DNA of 64,000 nucleotides from Narthecium ossifragum. Its lineage: Eukaryota > Streptophyta > Magnoliopsida > Dioscoreales > Nartheciaceae. Position 1 is the stretch's first letter, and each line of letters starts with the position of its first letter. A program made the position numbers and the translations under genes. Where the stretch lies: contig OY986974.1 of assembly GCA_963920575.1 (NCBI GenBank), positions 23,412,509 through 23,476,508 on the forward strand, read 5' to 3'. Positions 35,040 to 46,889 of the stretch are shown here, piece by piece. The notes under the pieces are model-generated. The model was given only the letters and a program-made list of their open reading frames with translations. It searched no databases and was not told the DNA's origin.

Positions 35040-36606
35040 ATGGCGCAGGAGCTTCATGATCGTGTTACTCATCTTGAGGGCTATCTTGGAGAAGCCCCGG
35101 ATGAAGGGGCTCCGCTCTTCATACCCACATTGCAGCAATCGAGGGGGAGATCTTCAACATTAGGTCTTCCTCCGACATTTGAAGGCCAAGCTAGAAGAAT
35201 GGGCGACGTCTTCTGAGCAAGGCTTGGAACAGATCCGGGTACTCTTGGAGGAGTTCGTGGACCGGATCGACAGCGAGCTAATCGTCATCAAGCGGGCCGT
35301 GTCAAGGTCTGATTCTCGTGAGGGCACGGGCAAATTCAAAGTCCCTGAGCCCAAGTCCTTTGGTGGCGTGCGGAACGCCAAGGAACATGAGAATTTCTTG
35401 TGGGACCTTAAGCAGTATTTTGAGGCTGCTCACATCCTTGAGGGAGGCAAGGTGTCCGTTGCTGCAATGTACCTGTCCGGCGATGCAAAGCTCTGGTAGC
35501 GCACCAGACTGGAGGATGATGCAACCGCCGGCCACCCCAAGATCTCTACTTGGGACGCCTTCAGCAAGGAGCTGAAGGACCAATTTCTCCCCAACAACAC
35601 GGCATGGGTTGCGAGGGAGACTCTGAAGAAACTAAAGCAGACGGGGCAACTCAGAGACTACGTGAAGGCATTCAGTAGTCTTATGTTGAACATCAAAGAC
35701 ATGTCTGAGTCTGACAAGCAATTGAACTTCTTGTCATGTCTTTAGGGACGGGCACGGTTGGAGCTGAGAAGGCAGGGAGTGAAAGACCTCCCGCTCAGCC
35801 ATGGCCACGGCGGATGCCTTGGTGGACTTCCATCAGCCCAAACCGGTGGAGAACAATAGCAACCGGGCCCCAAAGGCTAAGGACAAGCCAAAGTCCAAGG
35901 GAGAGAAAGCCAAAGGGAAGAAGTGGCCGCAGGAGAAAGGCAAGGTGAAGATGCAGGAGCCGGCCAAGTCTCCTATGGGGTGTTTCATCTATAATGGACC
36001 TCATAGGGCTCGAGATTGCCCTAAAAGAGAGAAACTCAACACATTGGTGGGAGAAGAAGGAGATCCGGATTCTCCAACTAAGGTTAACCCGCTGCAACTC
36101 CTCAACACGTTGCGGGCTACCCCTATTGCCGGCCTCATGCATGTCCAAATCAACCTTCAAGACGTGAAGATGATGGCCATGCTTGACACCGGCGCTACCC
36201 ACAATTTCTTGGCCCAACATGCGGCCGAGCATCTCAAGCAAAGATCACCACTAGTTCTAATCGCATCAAGGCGGTCAATTCTGATGCCAAGTCGGTCACG
36301 GGTATCGCGACGGCTACGATGGTGGAGAACGGTCCATGGAAGGCGTCCATGGATTTCTTGGTGGTGCCACTCGATGACTTCGATGTCATCTTGGGCAATG
36401 AGTTCTTCCAGAGTAGCAAGGAAATGATCATGCCCTACCTCAACGGCATGTTGCTACCCAACGAGCGGAGTCCTCACTTAATACAGGTCGTGCCACCAGC
36501 CAAGCCAAAAGCAAAAGCTGGGTTGCTGTCGGCCATACAACTAAAAGACGGCGTGCGAAAGGATGAACCAACCTTCCTGCTGACATTGACGGAAGTGCAG
36601 CCAAAC
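35040..36606 (+). pseudogene. Ty3/gypsy gag-protease region, degenerate
   Basis: An ATG at 35040 opens gag. Retrotransposon gag motifs (FLWDLKQYFE, AAMYLSGDAKLW) are cut by an in-frame TAG at 35497 and another stop near 35742. A zinc-knuckle-like CFIYNGPHRARDC is missing its second Cys. The aspartic protease site LDTGATHNF lies near 36185, with a frameshift after it; protease C-terminal sequence resumes in another frame (VPLDDFDVILG, about 36360). No intact protein can be made. Confidence 0.85.
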
Positions 36607-37573
36607 TAGTGGGCGAGTGGCGGTTTCACCAACAAAAGTAGTGCTGTGAGCGATAACGATTTTGCGCGCGATCGCAGAGACGATGCAGGAAGCAGTGGCA
36701 CGCGGCAGATCCAAGGCGCCAAGCCAGCAGCAAGGGTGCAGCCAGCCAAGGACGCGCCAGGATCAATTAAGCAGAATCTGTGCAGTGTGTCTGCAGAGCC
36801 AGAATCCGCAGCAGCCCACGTGCCAGTGGTAGTTCTTGACATACTGCAAGAGTACAATGATGTCATGCCATTCATACCACTGCAGCTGCCCAAGCAATTG
36901 CCTCTCCGCGCGTGCGATCAACCACCACATTGAGCTGCTGCCCGATGCCCGGGCACCAGCCCAAGCCCCCAACCGTATGGCACCATCCAAGCTTGCAGAG
37001 CTCAAGAAGCAACTGCAGGAGTTGCTCGAGTCAGGACTTATCCGCCCCTCTACATCTCCTTATGGCGCACTGGTCTTGTTCTAAAGGAAGCAAGACAGCA
37101 CATTGTGGATGTGCATAGACTACCACGCCCTGAACAAGCTGACCGTGCGGGACAAGCATCCAGTTCCGTTGGTGCAGGACCTCTTCGATCGCTTGTCCAA
37201 GGCCCAGGTATTCTCTAAACTAGATTTGAGGTCTGGTTATTGGCAGGTGCGCATCGCGGAAGGAGATGAAGCCAAGACCACATGCGTAACGCGGTACGGC
37301 GCAAATGAGTTCCTAGTCATGCCGTTTGGCTTGACTAATGCCCCAGCCACTTTTTGTCATTTGATGAACGATGTGCTATACGACTTCCTCGATCGATTCG
37401 TGGTCGTCTACCTTGATGACATAGTGGTGTACAGTGACTCCCTGGAGACTCACATGGAGCTCCTGAGGCGGATCCTACAGAGGCTATGGGAACACTCTCT
37501 TCATCAAAAGAGAGAAGTGTGAGTTCGTGGTAGAGAAGGTCTCGTTCTTGGGGCACAAGATCAAGGGCGGCAC
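36607..37573 (+). pseudogene. Ty3/gypsy reverse transcriptase, 5' part
   Basis: RT motifs are in order: DYHALNKLTVRDKHPVP, FSKLDLRSGYWQVRI, FGLTNAPATF, and the catalytic VYLDDIVVYS at about 37410. There is a stop before the conserved start (37081) and a frameshift near 37490. The frame is interrupted at 37574 by the solo LTR and resumes at 40134. Confidence 0.9.
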
Positions 37574-40128
37574 TGTCACACCCCGACCCAGAAAACCCAT
37601 CCAGGACGGGGCGTGAGGGTCCTAACACTATTCATCATCAACCGGCGCAGTACAAGCGGAAAGGATAAACAATTTAATCAAAAGTAATCCAGAGGCTAAG
37701 CAGGTTTAATCATAATATAACATCAATTCTTACAATATCTGAGTTCCAAAATACAGATTTATACAACATCCCAAAGGTTCTCCAAAAAGGGGTACAACAG
37801 TCATAACCTCCAACAAAACCTCAAGCGCCTCTGGATGTACTCGCGCCGCCAAAAGCCGAACCTGCTGGCTCCACTGAGGAGGAACTGCCGCCTGCACCTG
37901 CAAACGCAGCCCGGGTAGGAATGAGCAAAAAGCCCAGTAGGGTTCTACTCTACGGCACACTGAAAGGAGGTTAACAACAACAGTGTCATTTCCCCGTCTA
38001 AGTCTAAAGGATGCCACGGGGTCCCATAACCCCTATCGATTCCCCAAGGGATCCTACTCTTCTCAACCGACCACGCTGGGAATACCGTCCAAACACGCTG
38101 GGAGGAAAACAAGAACCAGAACCAGTAGGAACACCCTTTACCCAGCAGGAAGCCACTGCCTGGGGACACACGTCGGGGACATCGACAACCATCCTTAGCA
38201 CTTGGCATTGGAGAGCCGACACGACCTCTAAACCTCAAGCATTACAATATTCCAGTCCGACTAACGCAATCCTCAATCACCAAAGATTCAGATCAACAAT
38301 CACACCCTAATCCTGACTACCCATCCACGGTCCTAAGGCTAGATCCGAGCTACCCGAGAGCCTCGGATCGGCGACCTAAAACATCGCCCGCCTAACCTCA
38401 AATGCTTCTAATGCATACAATGCATGAGCTTAAGAAAACATCTACCCTAGATGTCTCTATATGTCACATCAACAGTTATAAGTTCCACAGATATACAATA
38501 GCCATCGGCACTCGCCGGCAAGAGGCTAAGGTTCCACAGTTCCTCATTAGCTAGCACTCATAGCTAGCTAATGGTTTAGCAAACAACTAAGCATTTAATT
38601 TCTACCGAACATGTATTTTCCATCAAAACTTGAATTAAATGCAAGCATAACCATAAGTTTGCAAAAAGGGAGGGAACTCGGATCAAACATCAAACCCGAT
38701 GAAAGTCCTTTGAAAACATAATGAAATCCACTTACAAGCTTCCCTATATGTTTAAGATTCAATCAAGATTGAAGGCCATTTAAGGAAAACCAGAAAACAC
38801 TGTTCAAAAGGCCACGGACGATGCCACGGTCGATCCGTGCATCGACCGTGGGGCCACGGACGATGCCACGGTTGATCCGTGGATCGACCGTGAGGCCCAC
38901 ACGAAGAAAACCAAGGGCGAAGGTCGATCCAACCATCGACCCTGAACAGCCCAAAACCAACCAGAGCCTGACGGTCGATGCGACGGTCGATCAGACGGTC
39001 GACCGTCAGGTAAATGGCGAAAAAGCTAAGGTCCCACGGTCGATCGATCCATCGACCCTGGGAACCCAAAATCTCAACAGAGCCTGACGGTCGATGCGAC
39101 GGTCGATCCGACGGTCGACCGTCAGGCCCAAAGCAAACATACTAAAGCTGGACGGTCGATACATTGATCGACCGTCGAGCCTGACGGTCGATGCACCGAT
39201 CGACCGTCGAGCTCAAAACGCAGTATTCCGGAAATCCATTTTCTAAGATTCGAAGGATCAAAACATGTTAGAATACAATCAAACTTTGCAAGCAAGTGTA
39301 TTTTGAAGTGAGGGATCCAATGATGCAAAGAAATCCATATTTGGATGGTTAAATCCCATTTTAGGTCGGAAAACCAAAACCGACGAAACTTCGACAATAC
39401 GGAAAACGAACCGTTACAGTACCAGAATTTGCAGAGCAAGAATACAAGGAATGACCTACATTGCACACCAGGAACTACAAGCATTCTAACATGGCATTCA
39501 CAGCACAACCATAAACATCCTAGCCTAGTAGAACCCGATCCAAGGATCGAGGTAGAAACACCTACCTTAAACGCAATCCTAGCTTCTCCACGCGTCCAGC
39601 CAACCGCGCCGTGAAGATCCTCTGCTCAAAGCCCAGCCTTCCAAGGTCTACCCAGCCGGAGGAGAAGGGAGAAGGGAGAAGAAGGGGAAAACTTGGCTGG
39701 AGAAGAGAAGGAAGAAGAACCAGGGAAAAGAAGGAAGGGAGAGAAGAAGAGAGGGGGAAAAGAGAAACCGGGTAGGTTGGAGCCAACTGCTCCAACCACC
39801 CCTAGTCATCAGGCCCTTAACGGGCCAGGCCCACTAACGGGCCAGCAGCCCAACTAACGGGTCGAAAGCCCGTTCGACCCGCTCACGAGCCCGAGCTGGG
39901 ATCTTCCGATCCCAGGCCCACCTAACCATCCTAAACAACCACATACAACAATCCAAGGCCATGGGTGCAATGCGGGTGTGAAACCGACCACCAGGGGGCA
40001 TATTTACCAAAATGCCCCTGGGGTCCAAACCGCCACACGATCGATCGTGCCCGACGCGGAACCAAACCAATAGGAAACCGGCTCTCGACCCACGTGGTCG
40101 AGCCAGGTCCGAGGGACGGGCCCTCACA
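37574..40128 (+). mobile_element. 2.55-kb solo LTR inserted in the gypsy pol gene
   Basis: The segment starts TGTCACACCCCGACCC and ends CCCTCACA (TG...CA) and is flanked by the 5-bp direct repeat GGCAC (37569-37573 and 40129-40133). Excising it restores the pol reading order. It contains no gag or pol, so it is a solo LTR. The TGTCACACCCCG start and the length are typical of Tekay/Del-type chromovirus LTRs. It carries a GGTCGAT palindrome array (38805-39215). Confidence 0.85.
38805..39215. repeat. Minisatellite of GACGGTCGAT / ATCGACCGTC palindromes
   Basis: At least fifteen copies of (A/G)CGGTCGAT(C/G) or its complement lie inside the solo LTR, arranged in units such as 'gacggtcgatgcgacggtcg' repeated near 38970, 39085 and 39180. 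Confidence 0.85.
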
Positions 40129-40133
40129 GGCAC

Positions 40134-42165
40134 AGTGAGGATGTATCCTCGGAAGGTCGAAGCAATCTTGGGGTGGTCGGCGCCAACAAAAGTCCCTGAG
40201 CTTCGAAGCTTCCTCGATTTAGCCAACTACTACCGCCGGTTTATCAAAGGCTACTTCAAAAAAGTAACACCCTTGACTGACTTACTAAAGAAAGATCAAA
40301 TTTGGTATTGGACAGAGCAACGCGCGGAGGCCTTTCAGAAGCTGAAAGAGGCCATCGCCAGCGAGCCAGTTCTCAGGTTCCCGGACTTCTCTCTCCCCTT
40401 TGAAGTCCACACCGACACATCTGACCGAGCTCTTGGCGGGGTGCTGATCCAGGAGGGACACCCGGTGACGTTTGAAAGCCGCAAGCTCAACGATGCAGAG
40501 ACGCGCTATTCAACACATGAGAAGGAGATAGTGGGCGTAGTGCACTGTCTTCGTACCTAGCGGGTGTATCTTCTCAGCACCAAAGTTCGTGGTCAAAACA
40601 AACAACGTCACCAACACCTACTTCCAGACACAGAAGAAGCTCTTTCCTAAACAAGCAAGATGGCAGGAGTTCCTACAGGAATTTGACTTCGAGTGTCAAC
40701 ACAAACCTGGGCGGCACAACCAGGTGGCGGATTCCTTGAGCCGGCAACAAGTCATGGACTATGTTGCAGCCCTAGTCTAGGTGGAGGCGGGTTGGCTTGA
40801 GAAAATCAAGGCCCACACGAAAGAGGATTCCGAGTATCAAAAGCTTGTGAAAGAGGTCCAAGACGGAATCGTGCGGCAATTCTACCTTGAGGATGACTTG
40901 TTGCGGGCAAAGGCCGGGCGGCTCCATGTTCTCAAAGGAGGAATCCGGGTCTCCTTAATCAAAGAGACCCATGATTCCAGATGGGCGGGTCATCCGGGGC
41001 GGGAGCGGACTTCCGCCTTGCTTGGCCGGCGTTACTATTGGCTAAAGATGGAGGAGGACATCGAGCTTTTATGTGAGGACTTGTCTAGTGTGCCAACTAG
41101 ACAAGACGGAGCGGAGGAAGCAGGCGGGCCTTCTTCAACCACTCCCTATTCCGGAAGGTATTATGCAATCTCTCTATAGATTTCATCGTAGGTCTTCCGA
41201 AGGTGGATGGCAAGTCGACGATCTTTGTGGTGGTGGATCACTTCTCCAAATATGCCATCTTCATCCCACCGCCTAAAGGTTGTCCCTCGAAGGTCACGAC
41301 GGACCTCTTCTTCAGGAACGTGGTCAAGAACTTCGAGCTCCCACGGGATATCGTAAGCGATAGGGACGGGCGGTTCACAGGGCGGTTCTGGACTCACTTG
41401 TTCAAGATCATGGGGTTCAACAGCAAACCACCCACAGACGGATAGCCAGACGGAGCGGATCAATGCTTTGGTAGAGTACTTGCGACACTACATGACCGCG
41501 AGCCAACAGAATTGGCTCGACCTTCTTGATGTGGTCCAATTCTCCTACAACTTGCAAAGATCATCGGCGACAGAAAAGAGTCCCTTCGAGCTCGTGCTAG
41601 GCCAACAACCGTTGCCTCCCCTTGACCTGGCAGCCCAAGGAGGAGAAGGAAGTCTGGGGCTTCCCGGTTTGCTAGAGACCAACAAGAGATGATCGAGGCG
41701 GCTCAAGACAGCTTGAGAAAGGCCCAAAAGAGGATGAAGAAGTATGCGGATCAAGAGAGGAAACAATTGGGATTTTAGGTACGTGATCAAGTTCTTTTGA
41801 AACTAACCCCGCAGATATTGAAGCAATTCAGTCAAAAGACAACCCACAAGGGATTGGTGCCACGGTATGACGGGCCGTTTGAGGTCGTCAAGAGGGTAGG
41901 CCGCTCGTCCTACCCCCTGCTTCTACCCGATCGGCTCAAGGTTCACCCTACGTTCCATGTTAGCTACTTGAAGCCACACCATGCCGACCAGGAGAATTCG
42001 GCAATGAAGGTTGTGAAGAGAGCCCCACCAACGGTCCAGGTCGAGTTCGGAAAGGAAGCGGAAGCCATTTTTGATCGGAGGCAAGAAGGGCAAGACAAGA
42101 GAAGTCGGCGTGTCTTCTACTTGGTCAAGTGGAAGGATCTTCCAGATTTAGAGACCGATAAGTTC
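40134..42165 (+). pseudogene. Ty3/gypsy RT thumb, RNase H, integrase and truncated chromodomain
   Basis: RT and RNase H motifs continue ([46 protein letters not shown]). These are followed by the integrase zinc-binding region (about 40960-41090, DSRWAGHPGRERT), the catalytic core (FVVVDHFSKYAIFIP, IVSDRDGRF, QTERIN with a frameshift at about 41440), and a C-terminal region (HPTFHVSYLKPH). It ends in a chromodomain that is cut off after VKWKDLPDLET. The chromodomain marks it as a chromovirus. Stops at 40558 and 40778 and several frameshifts make it dead. Confidence 0.9.
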
Positions 42166-42536
42166 TCAACCAAACCCATTCCACCCTGTATTCTTCCATC
42201 AAGGAATGCTATAAACATGTCCATTCTTTCACCCACTCCTGACCAGACTCTCTTTCACGAACCCCTAGTTTGTAACGAAAACTTCCAAATAAAAGAATTC
42301 GATAAAACACACTGCGTAACCAAGAATCAAATAAGAAACCTCTAATCTTCTGATGGAAAACCCAAGTATTGACAACGAGTGTTTCATCATCGACAAAACC
42401 CATCATCAAGATACAGTCCAAACCCACAGTACACGATACATCCCGTACTGATCAATCGATACAAAGAAAGATGGCCCATTCCATTCAAATGGAGAGATTG
42501 TAGAAACAAGAACAAGAAGAGGAAGAGACGAACCAC
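42166..42536 (-). other. Probable intron of the DUF2431 fragment
   Basis: This is non-retroviral DNA immediately after the chromodomain break, downstream (minus strand) of the DUF2431 exon donor. No further exon was recognised. Confidence 0.35.
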
Positions 42537-42750
42537 CGGTGTCCAAGGAGGTGGCGACGATGTTGAAGGCGGAGCCGAAAGCCTTGGCGAGAGAGAGGGA
42601 GAAGGAGAAGTCCCCCTCCCCCACCAGCAATATCTCATGCTGTGAACAGTAGTGCTTCACCCAACTCACCTCCTCCTCCTCCGCCTCCGCCACCACCGCC
42701 CTCAGAGACACCACCATCTCCTCTCCGTCTCTCTCTCTCTCTCTCTCCAC
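42537..42750 (-). pseudogene. Orphan first exon of a DUF2431 (BMT5-like, HIPP41/At4g26485-type) protein
   Basis: The minus strand reads from an ATG at 42750 or 42714 through SWVKHYCSQHEILLVGEGDF and SFSLSLAKAFGSAFNIVATS to SLDTG at a donor (ACCG|GTGGTT). VGEGDFSFS is the signature SAM-binding motif of the DUF2431 / 25S rRNA uridine-N3-methyltransferase-like domain in plant At4g26485-like proteins. The following exons are not found before or after the gypsy element, so it is an incomplete gene. Confidence 0.65.
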
Positions 42751-43046
42751 TCCACTCCACTCAGGAAGGAGTTAAAATGTACTTAATTAATATGCGAAGG
42801 AATGTCTAAGCTAGATTAATGTGGCATGTTGTAAGTGCTATCGTCTGCACTATGATAATTGTCTGTCATATATAGCACTTTAAGGTATTGATTGATCATA
42901 GCTGATGTCTTTGATCCTTTGTAACTTGGAAAGAATGACAATGATCATTTGCTGTTATAGTTGCAATGCTTATTGAATGACCATGGTGTCTGACGATAAA
43001 CAGCTGAATTCAACTGTCTCATCATGTTCTTTGGTATTTTTCACAG

Positions 43047-43807
43047 GAAATTGCACGTCTACAGAAAGTTGCTGGCCCCAGTGCAATCAGTGCAAAGGAT
43101 GAGACGGCACGGTTGTCACGCCATCTTAGTTCCCTGCCTCTTGTACCTAATCAAGCACCAAATAGACTGTATAAGAGCTGCTATTAAATGAAGTATGGAG
43201 GTGCAGAACTATGCCTACGCGAAAGCAGATGCTCGATCTTCTTCTGCTCTCCCCAAGGCACCTCCAAGCAAGTAGGATGAGTTGCGAAGCCTCATAGATA
43301 TGCGTGTGCAGAGGGGGCCTATCTAATAAGGCCATCGATCCACTGGAAGACCCCTCTCAGTTCTGTGCTGCCACCCTTAGCCGCTTGTCTAGCTACCATT
43401 GGACATGATGTGTTGTGACCTCTGTGGAGCAAAATTTTCAGCTCTTTCTGCACCGGGATGCATAATATGTGGCATGAGAAGCATTGAGATCAAGGGCCTG
43501 TTTGGCTAAGGGGCGGATCCGGAATCCGCGGGATCCGGAATCCGCCCCGTGGATTCTGAAAACGGTTCGAGTGGACGCTAAAAATGGAATCCACCCTTGG
43601 CGTCCGCTCGAATCGAGCGGACGCTAAAAATGGAATCCGCCCTTGGGTGGATTTCATTTTTCGGAATCCGCTTGAAATCCAAACACAAGAATGGGTGGTC
43701 CGGAATCCGTCCATTCCCCATTCAAGCGGATTCACCCCATTCTGCTCAGCCAAACAGGCCCTTGGAGTCTCTTGCAGCGGGACCTGTTGCATCGCCTTTT
43801 GGTTGAA
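43047..43807 (+). pseudogene. 3' fragment of a TPLATE/TSET-complex WD40 subunit (TWD40-1/tstF-like), MITE-disrupted
   Basis: After an acceptor (TTTTTCACAG|GA at 43046/43047) the frame reads EIARLQKVAGPSAISAKDE and ARLSRHLSSLPL. After frameshifts and stops it reads DCIRAAIK, EVQNYAYAKADA, DELRSLIDMRVQRG, then the zinc-ribbon-like CDLCGAKFSALSAPGCIICG. The last codons (SLAAGPVASPFG, stop at 43805) lie beyond a MITE at 43492-43763. This order matches the C-terminus of plant TWD40-1, an endocytic TPLATE-complex subunit; the name rests on recognition by eye. Multiple frame breaks and the missing WD40 region show it is a pseudogene fragment. Confidence 0.6.
43492..43763. mobile_element. 272-bp MITE in the WD40 pseudogene
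   Basis: Perfect-looking TIRs AAGGGCCTGTTTGGCT / AGCCAAACAGGCCCTT. The interior is dense in GGATCCGGAATCCGC-type palindromic repeats. Coding sequence of the pseudogene flanks both sides. Confidence 0.8.
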
Positions 43808-44917
43808 ATTATTGTACAGCTTCTCATTTCAGCGCTGTGTTTGCTATTTGTTTCAGTTTTTTTGTCCTTTGGAATGTATCATTGAGTCTAGGATGTCTAG
43901 TTACGTTGTCATATGGAAATGTCATTTTTAGCTCTCTGTACGTAAAATGTTATTGGTTTGGGCATTCTTTAATTGCGGGTTTGTCACCTTTCACATTCTT
44001 TTGTAAGTTTTGATCTCCTCAGTATTCACAATCAAGTTTATTAGCTCTTCATTTGTGAAGTGCTCTTGCAGTTGACGTTTTCTGATAGCAACCGGTCCGG
44101 TTGGACCATTTATAATTTGCTTGGTTGTGAAATCTAATTTAGTGAAGGGCGATTCTAAATACACCAAAGATTTTACTAGATACATCCCGGTAAAATCTTT
44201 TTAGTTAATATCTAACATATCCTTCAACTATTTGACTTAAATATCCTCATCTTCTACCTCTTGACCTCCACCATCGTGACCGTCCCCTAAACTTCTCCAG
44301 CATATAGATGAGGATCAAGCGGTTGATGTCTCAATCGGAACCACCAAGATATATGATGAGGATCAAGCGGTTGATCTCTCAGTCGGAATGAGAAAGACGG
44401 TGACATCAATCTCTCTGTCGGAATGAGAAAGACGGTGACGCGAAGACATACTCGGTTCGGTTTGCTGCGATTGCGCTGAACACTCACGGTCGGTCATTCG
44501 CACCGAACATGCATATCCATTGTTAACAATGTAACAATGATGATGCTATGTATTCGTAGATCATTAGGATCATTTTTTTTTCCTTTTACATTATGCTAAC
44601 TGTTAATAGAAGCAAGTAGTCCACGTTTTGGAATGTCCCATGGATAGAAATGCGGGAGGGTCTAGGAATTGATTTTACAAAGTGAGCTTAAAAATTAAGG
44701 GAGCAACAATATAGTTTAGTATCACAAGTTGCGGAGATGATAAAAGATATTGGATTCATCTTTTGGATTCATCTTTTGCGCCCGCATACTTTGCAAGTGG
44801 GATAGTTCCAACCAAACATACGATATATGAACGGTTTCTATATAACATACATAGTGATGAGACGTGAATTATACATAATTAAACCCCTTAAATTACTTTT
44901 GTTAGACTAAGAACTCG
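43808..44917. other. Intergenic DNA
   Basis: Downstream flank of the WD40 fragment. 44315-44440 carries a short repeat ('gaggatcaagcggttgat' twice, 'gtcggaatgagaaagacggtga' twice). No gene seen. Confidence 0.4.
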
Positions 44918-45180
44918 TTTGGTACGGGGTTAACTTTATTCCGGGTTAAGTGACTTTATTTCCGGTTTTGGAGTTAGCTTTGTAATGATTACTTGGAATA
45001 AGGAAAAAGTAGAGTGTAGAATGGGAATAACTTTGTAATGATTATTTGGAATAAGGGAAAGGGTGTTTGGGCTTAAGGGGTGGAATCAGTAGTGGATTCA
45101 GGAATATTCCAGGAATATTCCCTCCCTTAATCCGGGTTAAGGGTTATTCCCAAAACTTATTCCCGTACCAAACGGGGGCT
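44918..45180. mobile_element. ~260-bp MITE (GTTTGGTACGGG ends)
   Basis: Inverted termini CGTTTGGTACGGG and CCCGTACCAAACG bound a T-rich interior with TTGGAATAAGG and TAATGATTA(C/T)TTGGAATAAGG repeats. Related to 14512-14747. Confidence 0.7.
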
Positions 45181-45190
45181 TAAGAGTAAG

Positions 45191-46500
45191 TGTATTTGAT
45201 ATCTTATTGTTTGATTTCAGGTCTAATTAGGATTTGAGAAGAAATACAAGAAAGTCGGCCAAAAATCATTAAATTCTACAAAAATACTGATTCATCGACC
45301 GTTTGGAAATAAATCACAAGAAATTATAAAAAAATCAAAATATTCTGAAATTCTGAGAGATGAAAGAACACTTCAAGATCTACAACTTTTATGTTTAAAA
45401 CTTTATGAGATTCTGTATACATTGGCGCCAGTTTTAAATCAAAGTCGGACTTATGAAAGTTGGCAAGAAAGGCTGCAATTAATGACGTGACGTTGAAGAC
45501 CCAGTCAAACCGACTTGAGCGATGGATCGGTTTTTAGTCCGATGGATCGCTCGGATGACGTCATCAGTACGTAATTTAGGAAAGCTAGAGTTTAAGTTCA
45601 ATTATGACTCCTAATTTCGACATTAAGGGTTTCTATTATATAAAGGGGTTATTCCAGCCGAAAAATAATCATCTTTTTGACAATCTTTGGAGAAGAAAAG
45701 AGAAGACAACAAAGGATACGGATAGTGACAACTTCCTATTCCAACCCGATGGCTTTCATCCATAAGATGAGTGGCTAACTTCTTGTATTTAGGAATATCA
45801 TGAAACCCTAGTGTAGTTTTTGTCTTTTTTTACTTTGATTTTTGTGAACTTCTCGATGCATGATCTCATAAATACGATTTTATTGTTAATAGAGTTGAAG
45901 GAACAGATTTTCCTTGACGTACTTTCAATCCTACATGATTTTTGTGATTGATTGTAGAGATTTATGAGATGGTTTTCATGAAGTTGTTGGTTTGTCTTTG
46001 AGATAAGCTATGCTACGCGAAAATAGGTTGTGCCAAGGTCATTAAGAGTAATATAATTTAAGGTAATCGTAAGACCAAAGACAATCTATGCCAAGCAAAT
46101 ATAAGTTATGCCGTTGGGAACATTAACTTTCTTTTAAGGATTCATGTGAGCTTATAGTCATATGATCCATAATGTTGAGAGAAGGGAACAAATTGATAAC
46201 TAGAGAAGACTAATAATGAAATTATGGCGGATTGAGTAATTCCTAAGTAACTACTTCATTGATTCAAATAGATCGACCCTTTTATTTCTTTTCTTTATTA
46301 CTTTAGATAACTTTATTCTATCTTTGATTCTTTTGCTTAGTTTTAGGGTTTTGAGAATTAATATCATCTATGTCAACGTTTTCCCTATGGATCGACTCCG
46401 AACTTCACCGCTATTCTATCTAGTAGTTTAATGATCGAATAAGGATTATAAATTTAATATTTGATTGAGTTTGTAAATTTTAACGACACGTTCGCAACAC
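45191..46500 (+). mobile_element. LTR-like segment of an Athila/Tat-type element (probable solo LTR)
   Basis: It opens TGTATTTGATATCTTATTGT followed by TTTGATTTCAG. It closes with CCCTATGGATCGACTCC, an AT-rich tail and 'taacgacacgttcgcaaca', the usual layout of such LTRs. No internal region is attached and no target duplication was identified. Confidence 0.45.
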
Positions 46501-46609
46501 ATCACATAGCTTATTTGAACGGTTTCTATGCACCGTACATACTTATTTAAACGGTTTCTGGTAGCATACATATATTAACGAATCAGATTATGAAATGCAC
46601 ATGACGTAC

Positions 46610-46885
46610 GATCGGGTCGATGAATGGATCAACCATGAATGTGAAGGCTGCATTTGAGCTAGACGACTGAAGTGACGGTCGATATATGGATCGACCGTGA
46701 GTGAATAGAGGAGGATGCATGAATTGACCGTGGACAATGAATGCTGCATTTTGATGTAGACGACTGAAACGACGGTCGATGTATGGATCGACCGTGAGTG
46801 AATAGAGGAGGATGCATGGATCGACTGTCAATAATGAAGCATGCATTTTGAGCTAGACGGCTGAAGCAACGGTCGATGGATGGAT
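46610..46885. repeat. Array of ACGGTCGAT...ATCGACCGT units
   Basis: About five copies of a ~60-75-bp unit containing ACGGTCGAT(A/G)TATGGATCGACCGTGA, 'gatgcat' and 'tgcattttgagctagacg'. The core hexamer matches the array in the solo LTR at 38805-39215. Confidence 0.8.
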
Positions 46886-46889
46886 GGAT

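Noticed and set aside
36234..38238. Minus-strand ORFs across the gypsy pol and solo LTR
   Set aside because: Antisense shadows of retrotransposon coding sequence, or chance frames in the LTR.
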